A DNA stretch of 64,000 nucleotides from Mesonia phycicola (GTDB lineage: Bacteria > Bacteroidota > Bacteroidia > Flavobacteriales > Flavobacteriaceae), in assembly GCF_900141885.1 (NCBI RefSeq), contig NZ_FQYY01000001.1, positions 124,001 through 188,000 of the forward strand. The letters run 5' to 3'. The position numbers and the translations under genes were made by a program. The stretch's first letter is position 1. Every line of letters begins with the position of its first letter. Shown here piece after piece: positions 47,592-56,276 of this stretch. Below the pieces are notes generated by a model that was not told the origin of the DNA, ran no database searches, and worked only from the letters and a program-made list of their open reading frames with translations.

Positions 47592-48440
47592 ATGCCACAA
47601 AACACACAACAATTAGAAGATTTTGTAACCCAAGTAAGAAGAGATATTCTTAGGCAAGTACATAAAGTAAGTTCTGGACATCCAGGAGGTTCTTTAGGAT
47701 GCGTAGAATTTTTTACTGCTCTTTATCAAGAAATAATGGAGTACAGTACAGATTTTACGATGGATGGAATAAATGAAGATTTATTTTTCTTATCTAACGG
47801 GCATATTTCTCCTGTATTTTATAGTGTTCTAGCTCGTAGCGGTTTTTTTCCTGTAGAAGAATTGAACACATTTAGACTTTTAGACTCTCGCTTACAAGGT
47901 CACCCTACTACTCACGAAGGTTTACCTGGTATTAGAATGGCATCTGGCTCTTTAGGGCAAGGTTTATCTGTTGCTATTGGTGCCGCAGAAACCAAAAAAC
48001 TAAACAACGATACGCATACTGTTTTTGCTCTTCTAGGAGATGGTGAATTACAAGAAGGACAAAATTGGGAAGCAATAATGTACGCTGCAGGGCATAAAGT
48101 AGATAACCTAATTGCAACCGTAGATTTAAACGGACAGCAAATTGACGGCTCTACAGATGATGTATTACCAATGGGTAATATGAAAGATAAATTTCTTGCT
48201 TTTGGGTGGGAAGTATTAGAAGTTGAAAAAGGAAATAATATTGTAGAAGTAATTAAAGGTCTGCAAGAGGCTAAAAAACTTTCAGGTAACGGAAAACCTG
48301 TTTGTATTTTATTAAAAACAGTAATGGGTAATGGCGTAGATTTTATGATGCATACTCACGCTTGGCACGGTAAAGCTCCTAACGATGAACAATTAGAAGC
48401 AGGGTTACAGCAAAATGCTGAAACTTTAGGAGATTACTAA
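47592..48440 (+). CDS. transketolase, N-terminal (TPP-binding) subunit
   Basis: 282 residues covering only the first third of classical transketolase. Marks: [38 protein letters not shown], and the thiamine-diphosphate motif [19 protein letters not shown] with DLNGQQIDG. The pyrimidine-binding and C-terminal domains are encoded by the next gene, 37 nt downstream. Two-gene transketolases are usual in Flavobacteriaceae, so this is not a frameshift. It acts in the non-oxidative pentose phosphate pathway. Confidence 0.95.
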   Translation: MPQNTQQLEDFVTQVRRDILRQVHKVSSGHPGGSLGCVEFFTALYQEIMEYSTDFTMDGINEDLFFLSNGHISPVFYSVLARSGFFPVEELNTFRLLDSRLQGHPTTHEGLPGIRMASGSLGQGLSVAIGAAETKKLNNDTHTVFALLGDGELQEGQNWEAIMYAAGHKVDNLIATVDLNGQQIDGSTDDVLPMGNMKDKFLAFGWEVLEVEKGNNIVEVIKGLQEAKKLSGNGKPVCILLKTVMGNGVDFMMHTHAWHGKAPNDEQLEAGLQQNAETLGDY

Positions 48441-48477
48441 ATTTATTTCTACAACTATTAATTCAGAATCAAGAAAA

Positions 48478-49431
48478 ATGAAAAAATATACAGATACAGG
48501 TAAAAAAGATACAAGATCAGGGTTTGGTGCAGGACTAGCAGAATTAGGTAAAACTAATGAAAATGTAGTTGCACTTTGTGCAGATCTTACTGGATCTTTA
48601 AAAATGGACGAATTTAAAGAAAATCATCCAGAACGCTTTTTTCAAGTAGGTATTGCAGAAGCAAATATGATTGGAATGGCTGCAGGGATGACAGTTGGTG
48701 GTAAAATACCATTTACAGGTACTTTTGCTAACTTCTCTACAGGCCGAGTTTACGATCAAATAAGACAAAGTGTAGCTTACTCTGGTAAAAATGTAAAAAT
48801 TTGTGCTTCTCACGCAGGTTTAACCTTAGGGGAAGACGGCGCTACACACCAAATTTTAGAAGATATTGGTTTAATGAAGATGTTACCAGGTATGACGGTT
48901 ATTAATACTTGTGACTACAACCAAACCAAAGCCGCTACCATTGCAATTGCAGAACATGACGGACCTGTTTATCTACGTTTTGGAAGACCAAAAGTTGCAA
49001 ACTTTACTCCTGAAAACGGAAAATTTGAAATTGGTAAAGCAGTACAATTAACAGAAGGTACAGACGTTACCATTGTTGCAACTGGACACTTAGTATGGGA
49101 AGCATTAATTGCTGCGGAAGAATTAGAAGCTAACGGAATTTCTGCAGAGGTAATTAACATACACACTATCAAACCTTTAGATGCAGAAGCTATAATTAAA
49201 TCTGTAAACAAAACAGGTTGTATTGTTACTGCAGAAGAACATAACTTTTTAGGTGGTCTTGGTGAAAGTGTTGCAAGAGTTTTAGCTGAAAATGCTCCTG
49301 CTCCACAAGAATTTATCGCTACTAAAGATACTTTTGGTGAAAGTGGTACACCAGCTCAATTGATGGAAAAATATGGCTTAAATGCAAATGCAATTAAAAT
49401 TGCTGCAGAAAAAGTTATTAAAAGAAAATAA
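48478..49431 (+). CDS. transketolase, C-terminal subunit
   Basis: 317 residues. Pyrimidine-binding domain with [68 protein letters not shown]; then the C-terminal transketolase domain ([20 protein letters not shown]). It complements the subunit encoded upstream. A strong terminator follows after 20 nt. Confidence 0.95.
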   Translation: MKKYTDTGKKDTRSGFGAGLAELGKTNENVVALCADLTGSLKMDEFKENHPERFFQVGIAEANMIGMAAGMTVGGKIPFTGTFANFSTGRVYDQIRQSVAYSGKNVKICASHAGLTLGEDGATHQILEDIGLMKMLPGMTVINTCDYNQTKAATIAIAEHDGPVYLRFGRPKVANFTPENGKFEIGKAVQLTEGTDVTIVATGHLVWEALIAAEELEANGISAEVINIHTIKPLDAEAIIKSVNKTGCIVTAEEHNFLGGLGESVARVLAENAPAPQEFIATKDTFGESGTPAQLMEKYGLNANAIKIAAEKVIKRK

Positions 49432-49448
49432 AAAAAAATCTTATATAT

Positions 49449-49484
49449 AAAAAAGCCTTTCTGTTTCAGAAAGGCTTTTTTTTT
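49449..49484 (+). terminator. terminator of the transketolase operon
   Basis: Stem AAGCCTTTCT / AGAAAGGCTT, loop of five, long T-run. Confidence 0.93.
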
Positions 49485-49562
49485 GTTGTTAAACAATTAC
49501 TAACTAGCAATTTAATGCAAGTAGTTTCATGTAAATTTATATAAAACTAAAAAAAATAAATT

Positions 49563-50048
49563 ATGAAAACTACCATTGAAGAAGCAAAAGAAAACATACA
49601 TAATGACCTTGTAGACAACCTACAGTCATTATTAGAAAAAAATTATGATGCAGAAAAAGGTTTTAAAAAAGCATTAGAAGATACTGATAACCCAAACCTA
49701 AAAGAATATCTAAAATTTCAAGCTGTAAAGAGAAATAGATTTGCTACAGAATTAGATAAACACATTCATGATTTAAATGAAAAACCTATTGAAAAAGGAA
49801 GTTCTGCAGGAGATTTACATAGAGCTTGGATAGACATTAAAACTGCATTTACCAATAACGATTCTGAAGCTGTTTTAGAAGAATGTATTAGAGGTGACAA
49901 AAACAGTATTAAAGAGTATGAAGAAAAATTGAACAAATACAATTACCCAACAGAAATTAAAAGTACGCTTCTCACTCAATTATCAGAAATTAAAGAGACC
50001 GTACATAACATTAAAAAGTTAGAAGATTTAAACACTAATTGGCAATAA
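49563..50048 (+). CDS. DUF2383/PA2169-type four-helix-bundle protein
   Basis: 161 residues, almost wholly helical and charged. HNDLVDNLQSLLEKNYDAEKGF at the start (read in parts) and KSTLLTQLSEIKETVHNIKKLE at the end fit the DUF2383 ferritin-like family seen with stress-response genes. No signal peptide. It is a single-gene unit bounded by terminators. The function is not known; general-stress expression in relatives is a family impression only. Confidence 0.85.
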   Translation: MKTTIEEAKENIHNDLVDNLQSLLEKNYDAEKGFKKALEDTDNPNLKEYLKFQAVKRNRFATELDKHIHDLNEKPIEKGSSAGDLHRAWIDIKTAFTNNDSEAVLEECIRGDKNSIKEYEEKLNKYNYPTEIKSTLLTQLSEIKETVHNIKKLEDLNTNWQ

Positions 50049-50067
50049 AAGTAAACTTACCAAGAAA

Positions 50068-50100
50068 AATAGGAGTTAGAATATAACTCCTATTTTTTTT
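50068..50100 (+). terminator. terminator of the DUF2383 gene
   Basis: 11-bp stem AATAGGAGTTA / TAACTCCTATT and a T-run, 20 nt behind the stop. Confidence 0.92.
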
Positions 50101-50262
50101 GATTAAAAACTTAAAAAAATATTAATTAAAGACAAAATTAAGCCAAAAACAAAAAAACATACTAACGTTTAACTATAAAAAGTGTAAAAAAGGGTATATT
50201 TAGTTAACATTTACTTAAAATATTTAAATATTAAAGTATTTATTAATTATAGACATTTATAA

Positions 50263-51078
50263 GTGGTTAATAATCAAGAAAAATTTTTAGAGCTAGTAGA
50301 TAAAAATCCAGAAAGTATATTCTGTTATCACAATTTACACAACGTAGAAGAGCAAAATTCATTTTCTAAACATACACACAACAAAGGTCAACTTAGTTAT
50401 GTAGAAGGTGGCACTCTGCAAGTAGAAACAGATGAAAAAATTTATTTTGTTCCAGGTAATCATTACATATGGATACCTAAAGGAGTAGCTCATTCAATCT
50501 ATTCAAATTCAAAAGAAGTATTAATAAGAACTTTATACATTCCTATAAAACAAGATGAGGTAGAGTATTATAGCAATGTTGGAGTATATCCTGCTAATGA
50601 TTTGTTATTACAACTACTATTACATACCAAAGATTGGACAGGTGATATTGAAGAAAGTAATAGAAAACTATACCCTATTGTTCAATCAATAAAAGTTTTA
50701 CTTCCAGATTTTTCTAAAAAACCTATCAACTTTACTATACCGAAAATTCAAAATGAAAAGTTGAATGAAGTTAGTATTTTTTTGAACAATAATTTAGATA
50801 AGAATATTATGCTTTCTGAATTGGCTAACAAGTTTAATATTAATGAAAGGTCGCTACATAGATTATTTAAAAAAGACATCAATATATCTTTTATTAAATT
50901 TTTCACGATTATAAGAATGTATAAAGCGATAGATTATTTATCACAAAAAAAATACAGCATTAGTGAAATAGCTTCTAAAGTGGGTTACTCTAGTATTCCA
51001 ACTTTTAGTAACACCTTTTATAAAGTAATAGGTAAGCGCCCTTCAGATTACCAAAGAGGCGCCGAAATATTAAAATAA
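50263..51078 (+). CDS. AraC-family regulator, copy 1
   Basis: 271 residues, GTG start. A TAA stands directly before the GTG in frame, so no earlier start is possible. An N-terminal cupin-like sensor (HTHNKGQLSYVEGG, VPGNHYIWIPKGVAHSIY) is followed by an AraC double helix-turn-helix (FLNNNLDKNIMLSELANKFN, ERSLHRLFKKD, ISEIASKVGYSSIPTFSNTF, KRPSDY). It is paralogous over its whole length to the regulator at 52790. Both flank a CoA-transferase gene, their likely target. Confidence 0.9.
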   Translation: MVNNQEKFLELVDKNPESIFCYHNLHNVEEQNSFSKHTHNKGQLSYVEGGTLQVETDEKIYFVPGNHYIWIPKGVAHSIYSNSKEVLIRTLYIPIKQDEVEYYSNVGVYPANDLLLQLLLHTKDWTGDIEESNRKLYPIVQSIKVLLPDFSKKPINFTIPKIQNEKLNEVSIFLNNNLDKNIMLSELANKFNINERSLHRLFKKDINISFIKFFTIIRMYKAIDYLSQKKYSISEIASKVGYSSIPTFSNTFYKVIGKRPSDYQRGAEILK

Positions 51079-51084
51079 TTTACA

Positions 51085-52626
51085 TTAACTAAAGCTGAAA
51101 TCTTTTTTAGATACTAAGCTTTCAGCTTTAGTTTGTAATTGCATTGTACCTTCTTCATCTAAACTAGTATGCCAGCTAAATGCTTCTTGCAAAATATGTG
51201 GGGTATGTCCTTGTTTTAATTTTGCTCGATCAAAATAACTTTGCATTTGCTCTTTATAAGCTGGATGTACACAATTGTCTATAATTTTTTGAGCTCTCTC
51301 TCTCGGAGCCAAATTTCTTAAATCTGCCAAACCTTGATCTGTTACTAAAATATCTACATCATGCTCGGTATGATCTGTATGAGAAACCATAGGCACTACG
51401 TGAGAAATACGCCCTTCTTTAGAAATTGACGGACATACAAAAATACTGAGGTGTGCGTTTCTTGCAAAATCACCAGAGCCACCAATACCATTCATCATTC
51501 TAGTTCCTGTTAAATGGGTAGAATTTACATTACCATATATATCAAATTCTATAGCGGTATTAATTGCAATAATCCCTAAACGCCTAATTACCTCTGCAGA
51601 ATTACTAATATTTTGAGGTCTTAAAACAATTTTATCTTTATAATTTTTAAAGTTTTTTATAAAATTAGCATAGCATTCTTCTGAAACAGTGATGGATGAT
51701 GCAGATGCAAAATTCATTTTTCCCGCGTCAATTAGCTGAAAGGTACTATCTTGTAATACTTCAGAATACATTTTTAAATCTTCAAACGGACTATTTAAAA
51801 AACCTGCAAGAACTGCATTTGCTATTTTACCAATACCCGCCTGTAATGGTAGTAAACTTTTAGTTAGTTTCCCTTCTTCTACTTCTTTTTCAAAAAATTG
51901 CATTAAATGTTTAGCTATCGAAATCGTTTTCTTGTCTGGATCAGCAATTCTAGCAGGTGCGTCAGGTTTATTAGTATATACAATTGCTTCTACTTTATTA
52001 GGGTCTAATTTTATATAAGTATCTCCTACTCTAGTCTCACAAGAGGTAACTTCAAGAATTTCCCTATTAGGTGATTTTTTTTGAAGTTTAATATCATGAA
52101 CTCCGTTAAATTCTAACGGCACCGCTTCATTAATTTCTATAATAATACGGTCTGCCATTGCCAAAAATGTTGCAGAATTCCCTACAGACGTAGTAGGTAT
52201 TAAATAGCCTTCTTCTGTTACCCCTATTGCCTCTACAATAGCTATATTTATTTTAGGAAGATCTCCGTTATGTAATTGCTCTGCGGTTTCACTTAAATGC
52301 TGGTCTATATATAAAATATTACCTGCATTTATTTCTTTTCTTAAAGTACTATCTGCCTGAAAAGGCATTCTTTTAGCTAATGCGTGATTAGTTGCAAGAG
52401 CCCCATCTGTATTGTAACCTAAAGATGCTCCAGTAATCAAGGTTATTTGTAAATTCTCTTCTCCAGCACGTTCTGCAAATGCAGGTAACACTGCTTTACT
52501 ATCTCCAGCTTTAGTAAAACCACTAACACCAACAACATCTCCATTTCTAATTAGTTTTGCCGCTTTATCTGCACTAAAAATTTTACTTTTATACTTGTCA
52601 AACAATAACCTATTATCCTTCATCAT
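51085..52626 (-). CDS. acetyl-CoA hydrolase/succinyl-CoA:acetate CoA-transferase family enzyme
   Basis: 513 residues (a second Met follows directly). Class I CoA-transferase marks: GDVVGVSGFTKAGDSKAVLP near the start and the catalytic Glu in AIEFDIYGNVNSTHLTG, then MMNGIGGSGDFARNAHLSIF and the C-terminal MVSHTDHTEHDVDILVTDQG. The match is to AarC/Cat1-type transferases that swap CoA between succinate and acetate or propionate. Gene ends 6 nt from the first AraC gene (convergent) and is divergent from the second. Confidence 0.92.
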   Translation of the reverse strand: MMKDNRLLFDKYKSKIFSADKAAKLIRNGDVVGVSGFTKAGDSKAVLPAFAERAGEENLQITLITGASLGYNTDGALATNHALAKRMPFQADSTLRKEINAGNILYIDQHLSETAEQLHNGDLPKINIAIVEAIGVTEEGYLIPTTSVGNSATFLAMADRIIIEINEAVPLEFNGVHDIKLQKKSPNREILEVTSCETRVGDTYIKLDPNKVEAIVYTNKPDAPARIADPDKKTISIAKHLMQFFEKEVEEGKLTKSLLPLQAGIGKIANAVLAGFLNSPFEDLKMYSEVLQDSTFQLIDAGKMNFASASSITVSEECYANFIKNFKNYKDKIVLRPQNISNSAEVIRRLGIIAINTAIEFDIYGNVNSTHLTGTRMMNGIGGSGDFARNAHLSIFVCPSISKEGRISHVVPMVSHTDHTEHDVDILVTDQGLADLRNLAPRERAQKIIDNCVHPAYKEQMQSYFDRAKLKQGHTPHILQEAFSWHTSLDEEGTMQLQTKAESLVSKKDFSFS

Positions 52627-52648
52627 TTATTTATGTATTTTACAAAAA

Positions 52649-52690
52649 ATAACACTTTAAGTGTATATTTGAATATTTTAAAAGTGTTAT
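52649..52690. promoter_or_regulatory. candidate operator between CoA-transferase and second AraC gene
   Basis: Inverted repeat ATAACACTTTA (52649-52659) and TAAAAGTGTTAT (52679-52690), with one bulged base and a 19-nt centre. It lies between divergent genes. A half-site-like TAAAAAGTGTA also lies upstream of the first AraC gene (50176-50186). Confidence 0.45.
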
Positions 52691-52789
52691 AATGTGAATT
52701 ATTAATTATTTGATAGCAATTTATGCAAACTTGATAATCATTAATTATCTTAACTAGCCAATAAGTTATCCATTTAAGCCAAACCGAAT

Positions 52790-53614
52790 ATTATTAATAA
52801 CATTCAGCCTAAATATTATCTAACAGAGGTAGACAAAGAGCCTAAAAGCATCTATTGTTACCACAACCCTATGGGCGAAGTTTTTATAGAAAAACACGTT
52901 CACCAAAAAGCACAATTTTTGTATACCGAAGGTGGCTTGGTATATGTTAAAAATGAAACGGAAGAGTTTTATTTGCCTGCCAGACATTTTATGTGGATTC
53001 CGCCTGGAGTAGAACATGCCATTTACCCTAGCTCTCCTAAAGTTGTGATGAGAAATTTATATTTTCCTGTACATGAAAGCGACCATCCTTTTTATTTTAC
53101 CCAAGGTATTTACCCTGCCAATGATATGCTGATGCAATTATTACTTTTTACAGAAAAATGGAACGGAAATATTTGCCCTACAGAAAAAGATAAATTTCCT
53201 ATTGTAGAAGCGTTTAAAGTTTTACTGCCGCAAATTTCTAACAGACCTATACTTTTAAATTTACCATTAGCTAACGATGAGCGTTTAAAAAGAGTTACCA
53301 ATTTATTACGCAAAGACCTTAGTAAAAATTGGACCTTAACAGATATTGCTAAACAGTTTTTAGTAAGTGAAAGAACTTTGCATCGTCTTTTTAAAAAAGA
53401 TATGAGTATTTCTTTTATTAGATATTACACTCTACTTAGAATTTTTACGGCTATAGAATATATAATTGAAGGTAGATACACTATTGCAGAAATTGCTTTA
53501 ATGGTTGGTTACAGTAGCTTACCTAGTTTTAGCAATACATTTACAAAAATTGTAGGCAAACGCCCTACAGAATATTACAAATCAAATTATATTTCTACTA
53601 TGTCTAAAGCTTAA
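52790..53614 (+). CDS. AraC-family regulator, copy 2, probable AUU start
   Basis: 274 residues if read from ATT at 52790; the first ATG (52871) would give only 247. Codons before that ATG read INNIQPKYYLTEVDKEPKSIYCYHN, which aligns with the start of copy 1 (VNNQEKFLELVDKNPESIFCYHN). There is no ATG, GTG or TTG after the in-frame stop at 52775, so an AUU start (52790 or 52793) is the best reading. Cupin sensor (ARHFMWIPPGVEHAIYPSS) and AraC HTH pair (TLHRLFKKDMSISFIRYY, IALMVGYSSLPSFSNTF) are complete. It probably controls the divergent CoA-transferase gene. Confidence 0.82.
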   Translation: MINNIQPKYYLTEVDKEPKSIYCYHNPMGEVFIEKHVHQKAQFLYTEGGLVYVKNETEEFYLPARHFMWIPPGVEHAIYPSSPKVVMRNLYFPVHESDHPFYFTQGIYPANDMLMQLLLFTEKWNGNICPTEKDKFPIVEAFKVLLPQISNRPILLNLPLANDERLKRVTNLLRKDLSKNWTLTDIAKQFLVSERTLHRLFKKDMSISFIRYYTLLRIFTAIEYIIEGRYTIAEIALMVGYSSLPSFSNTFTKIVGKRPTEYYKSNYISTMSKA

Positions 53615-53803
53615 TAGAATAAGGTTAAATTTTATTTCACTCCCAAATACCATATTTTAATTCTTCTGTAAGTTGACTAATTAATAACATATTTGTACGA
53701 TGATTCATTTGCCAAGTCTCAATAATTTAATTTTCTATAATCGTCATTTGGAAATTTTTAAAAATTGAAGTATCATTCATTTCAAAAAATAGAGTAAATA
53801 TCT

Positions 53804-54406
53804 ATGCATAGTCATTTTAAACTGTACAAACCCTACGGTTATTTAAGTCAATTTATAACTAATCAAAAACAAGCTAAAAAGAAAAAAATGCTGGGTGAAT
53901 TGTACAATTTCCCTACAGAAACTATGTCTATTGGGCGTTTAGATGAAGATTCTGAAGGTTTACTACTCTTAAGTACCGACGGCAAAATGAGTTACGCAGT
54001 ACTGAGTAATTCTGTAGAAAAAGAATACTATGTGCAAGTTGACGGAATTATTACTGATGAAGCCATTAAAAAATTACAATTAGGCGTAGAAATTGGAATT
54101 CAAGGAAAAAAATACCTAACCCAACCCTGCCAAGCAAGAATAATTGAAATACCCAACCTACCTGAACGTGCTAAAAAAATTAGAGACGAACGCCACGGAC
54201 CTACAAGTTGGGCATCAATTACTATTACCGAAGGAAAATTTAGACAAGTAAAAAAAATGACTGCTGCTGTTGGTTTTCCTACCTTACGTTTAGTGCGCTA
54301 CCGTGTAGACAAAATAACGATAGATAAAATGACTGCCGGAGAGGTGATAGAGATTACAGAAACTCTTAATCATCACTTTCCAGAAGTTGCTCAAGCACAC
54401 GAATAA
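53804..54406 (+). CDS. RluE-like 23S rRNA pseudouridine synthase
   Basis: 200 residues. RsuA/RluE-type catalytic motif MSIGRLDEDSEGLLLLSTDG (Asp nucleophile), KEYYVQVDG, TEGKFRQVKKMTAAVGFPTLRLVR. It has no S4 RNA-binding domain, as in RluE. It modifies a uridine in 23S rRNA; the exact position is inferred from family only. Its last 41 nt overlap the convergent N-formylglutamate amidohydrolase gene. Confidence 0.88.
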   Translation: MHSHFKLYKPYGYLSQFITNQKQAKKKKMLGELYNFPTETMSIGRLDEDSEGLLLLSTDGKMSYAVLSNSVEKEYYVQVDGIITDEAIKKLQLGVEIGIQGKKYLTQPCQARIIEIPNLPERAKKIRDERHGPTSWASITITEGKFRQVKKMTAAVGFPTLRLVRYRVDKITIDKMTAGEVIEITETLNHHFPEVAQAHE

Positions 54407-55058
54407 TAGCTAATTTTATTTTTACTGAAAATTGATTTTCTGCAGCGTATTTCTGATTAATTTCTAACTCAACACCTATATAATTTTCTGGAAATTTCTT
54501 GCGAAGATATGTCGTAAAACCATCGGCTTTTCCTAAATATGGATAATTGAATCTTATTTTGAATTGTGGTAATTCTTGTTGAAGCTGAAGTTTAAAATTT
54601 TTACTGAAATTTCTCTCGTTCGTTTTTGATGAGTCATACAAAATACCAAAATCAGTATTTCGCTCTATTCCGTTGAAAATTGGAGTGAACGAATGTAAAG
54701 ATAAATGAACCACTTTTTCATTTAAACGAATCCAAGTCTCTATTTGCTTTTCTACTGAATTTCGATAAGGAAAGTAATATTGCTGAAGTATTTCTTCTTT
54801 TTTTTCTACTGAAAATTCTTTTGAAACTTCAGAAAATAATTGCCGATGATGCAAAGATCTATTCAACTCGACAAGCAATCTGCTTACTTCAGATTTGAGA
54901 CTAAAATCAGCTAAATATTTCACTTCTTCAAACAGATCTAAAGTTCCCGGATCGTAACCACGATGAGAATTTAGCGCTTGTTTTTTATGCTGAATAAAAG
55001 CGTGATAAGCCGGCGGAATTTCATTTCCGCCGTGCTCACAAGTAATGATTAATTTCAA
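54366..55058 (-). CDS. N-formylglutamate amidohydrolase-family protein
   Basis: 230 residues. Family marks: LIITCEHGGNEIPPAYHAF, SHRGYDPGTLDLF, VHLSLHSFTP and the C-terminal IGVELEINQKY. Classical members cut N-formylglutamate or related N-acyl amino acids with a zinc ion. Here it is the third gene of a tight set: its ATG overlaps the end of the GCS2-like gene by 4 nt. No histidine-degradation gene is near, so hydrolysis of an amide made by the two upstream ligases is more likely than formylglutamate. The 3' end overlaps the pseudouridine synthase gene by 41 nt. Confidence 0.85.
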   Translation of the reverse strand: MKLIITCEHGGNEIPPAYHAFIQHKKQALNSHRGYDPGTLDLFEEVKYLADFSLKSEVSRLLVELNRSLHHRQLFSEVSKEFSVEKKEEILQQYYFPYRNSVEKQIETWIRLNEKVVHLSLHSFTPIFNGIERNTDFGILYDSSKTNERNFSKNFKLQLQQELPQFKIRFNYPYLGKADGFTTYLRKKFPENYIGVELEINQKYAAENQFSVKIKLAIIRVLEQLLESDD

Positions 55059-56275
55059 CTTACAAACAGTTTATTTTCTTGCAAACAATCTGCTAGTTTT
55101 TGATAAACCTTTACCATATTTTCTTCTGATAAGTTTCCATATAAAGCTGTTAAAATTCGGGTAGAAAGTGAACCGTTTTTCAGAATAAATTGAAGCGTTT
55201 CTTGTGTTTCGCCATTCAGTTTATCTTTTACTTTTTCAAATAACACTTGCCAAATTTCTTGAGCGGTGTAGTTCTGTTCAGTAAAACCAAAAGCCGATAA
55301 AAATTCAACATCCTCTATGTTCGCTTCTTCCGCAGAAAGAATAGTTTCATTTAAAATTGAAAATAATTCATCTTCGTGTAAGAGTTTCAATTTTTCAATA
55401 TCTAAATGATTGATCATCCATTTTAAAGCTACCACTACAAACATGGCAATCGCCAAATCTGCTTTAGGGCATTCTTGCAGATCTAAAACACGTATTTCAA
55501 TGGCATTTCTATCGAAACGAGCAATGGCTCCACGAGAATTTAGAAAATGATGTTCTAAAATTTTCTCGGTATCGTAAGGTATAATCGCTTGATTAATTGG
55601 TTCAAAAATTTCCTTGTAATAAGCTGCTTTACTAAAAACCTGCTCCGGTATTACTTTACCAGCCAATACCGGTATTTCTTTCTGGTTGGTTTTATAAACC
55701 TGCATTCGGCTATCTTTAAAACCGGTAGCTTTTCCTTCAAATATCGGTGAACTTGCTGCTAAAGCTGGTAATAACGGAAGTAAAACCCGAATTGCAGCGT
55801 GCAGTTTTTCAAATTCTTCATCATCATAAAACGGCAAATTTATGTGCATACTTTGCACGTTTGCCCAACCGTGACCTTTGCAATTAAAAATTCGGTTATA
55901 AAGTGCATAAACTTCAGAATAGCTATGTTTCCAAAGTTGAGTATCTGTTAACGGATTCATCATTGGGTGTGATGCCGTTGGTAATAATTGCATTCCTTTT
56001 ATTGCGAGCAACTCATTAATTTCCAAAATATTTTGATGAAATTGATCGCTTAGTTTTTTTAAATCTTTCGCCGGTCCGTTGGTTTTTAACTCCACTACGT
56101 GAGCTACCAATTCGTTACTCCATGCAATTTCTCCGTTTTCTACATCAGAAGTGATTTCACCTTGCTTCAATAGTAACAATTCATCTACTTGCGGAGCAAT
56201 TTTCAGGTTCATTTTATTTACGAGCATATATTCTAGCTCAATGCCAAATACTTCAAAAAGATGGTATTTTTTCAT
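55055..56275 (-). CDS. glutamate-cysteine ligase type 2 (GCS2)-like amide ligase
   Basis: 406 residues. GCS2 motifs: FEVFGIELEYMLV at the N-terminus, WANVQSMHINLPF, ALAASSPIFEGKATGFKDSR, and RFDRNAIEIRVLDLQECPKAD. This fold joins glutamate to an amino group by a glutamyl phosphate. Flavobacteria use bacillithiol as a thiol, so glutathione synthesis is not expected. Its place between an ATP-grasp ligase (1 nt gap) and an amidohydrolase (4 nt overlap) points to a small peptide or amide product. The substrates are unknown. Confidence 0.85.
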   Translation of the reverse strand: MKKYHLFEVFGIELEYMLVNKMNLKIAPQVDELLLLKQGEITSDVENGEIAWSNELVAHVVELKTNGPAKDLKKLSDQFHQNILEINELLAIKGMQLLPTASHPMMNPLTDTQLWKHSYSEVYALYNRIFNCKGHGWANVQSMHINLPFYDDEEFEKLHAAIRVLLPLLPALAASSPIFEGKATGFKDSRMQVYKTNQKEIPVLAGKVIPEQVFSKAAYYKEIFEPINQAIIPYDTEKILEHHFLNSRGAIARFDRNAIEIRVLDLQECPKADLAIAMFVVVALKWMINHLDIEKLKLLHEDELFSILNETILSAEEANIEDVEFLSAFGFTEQNYTAQEIWQVLFEKVKDKLNGETQETLQFILKNGSLSTRILTALYGNLSEENMVKVYQKLADCLQENKLFVS

Positions 56276-56276
56276 C

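Noticed and set aside
47592-49431. Transketolase broken by a frameshift
   Set aside because: The two halves have a 37-nt gap, their own starts and clean domain borders; two-gene transketolases are normal in this group.
55055-56275. Classical glutathione synthesis (GshA)
   Set aside because: No glutathione synthetase is adjacent, and the YtxJ protein in the window points to bacillithiol as the thiol; the gene partners suggest another product.
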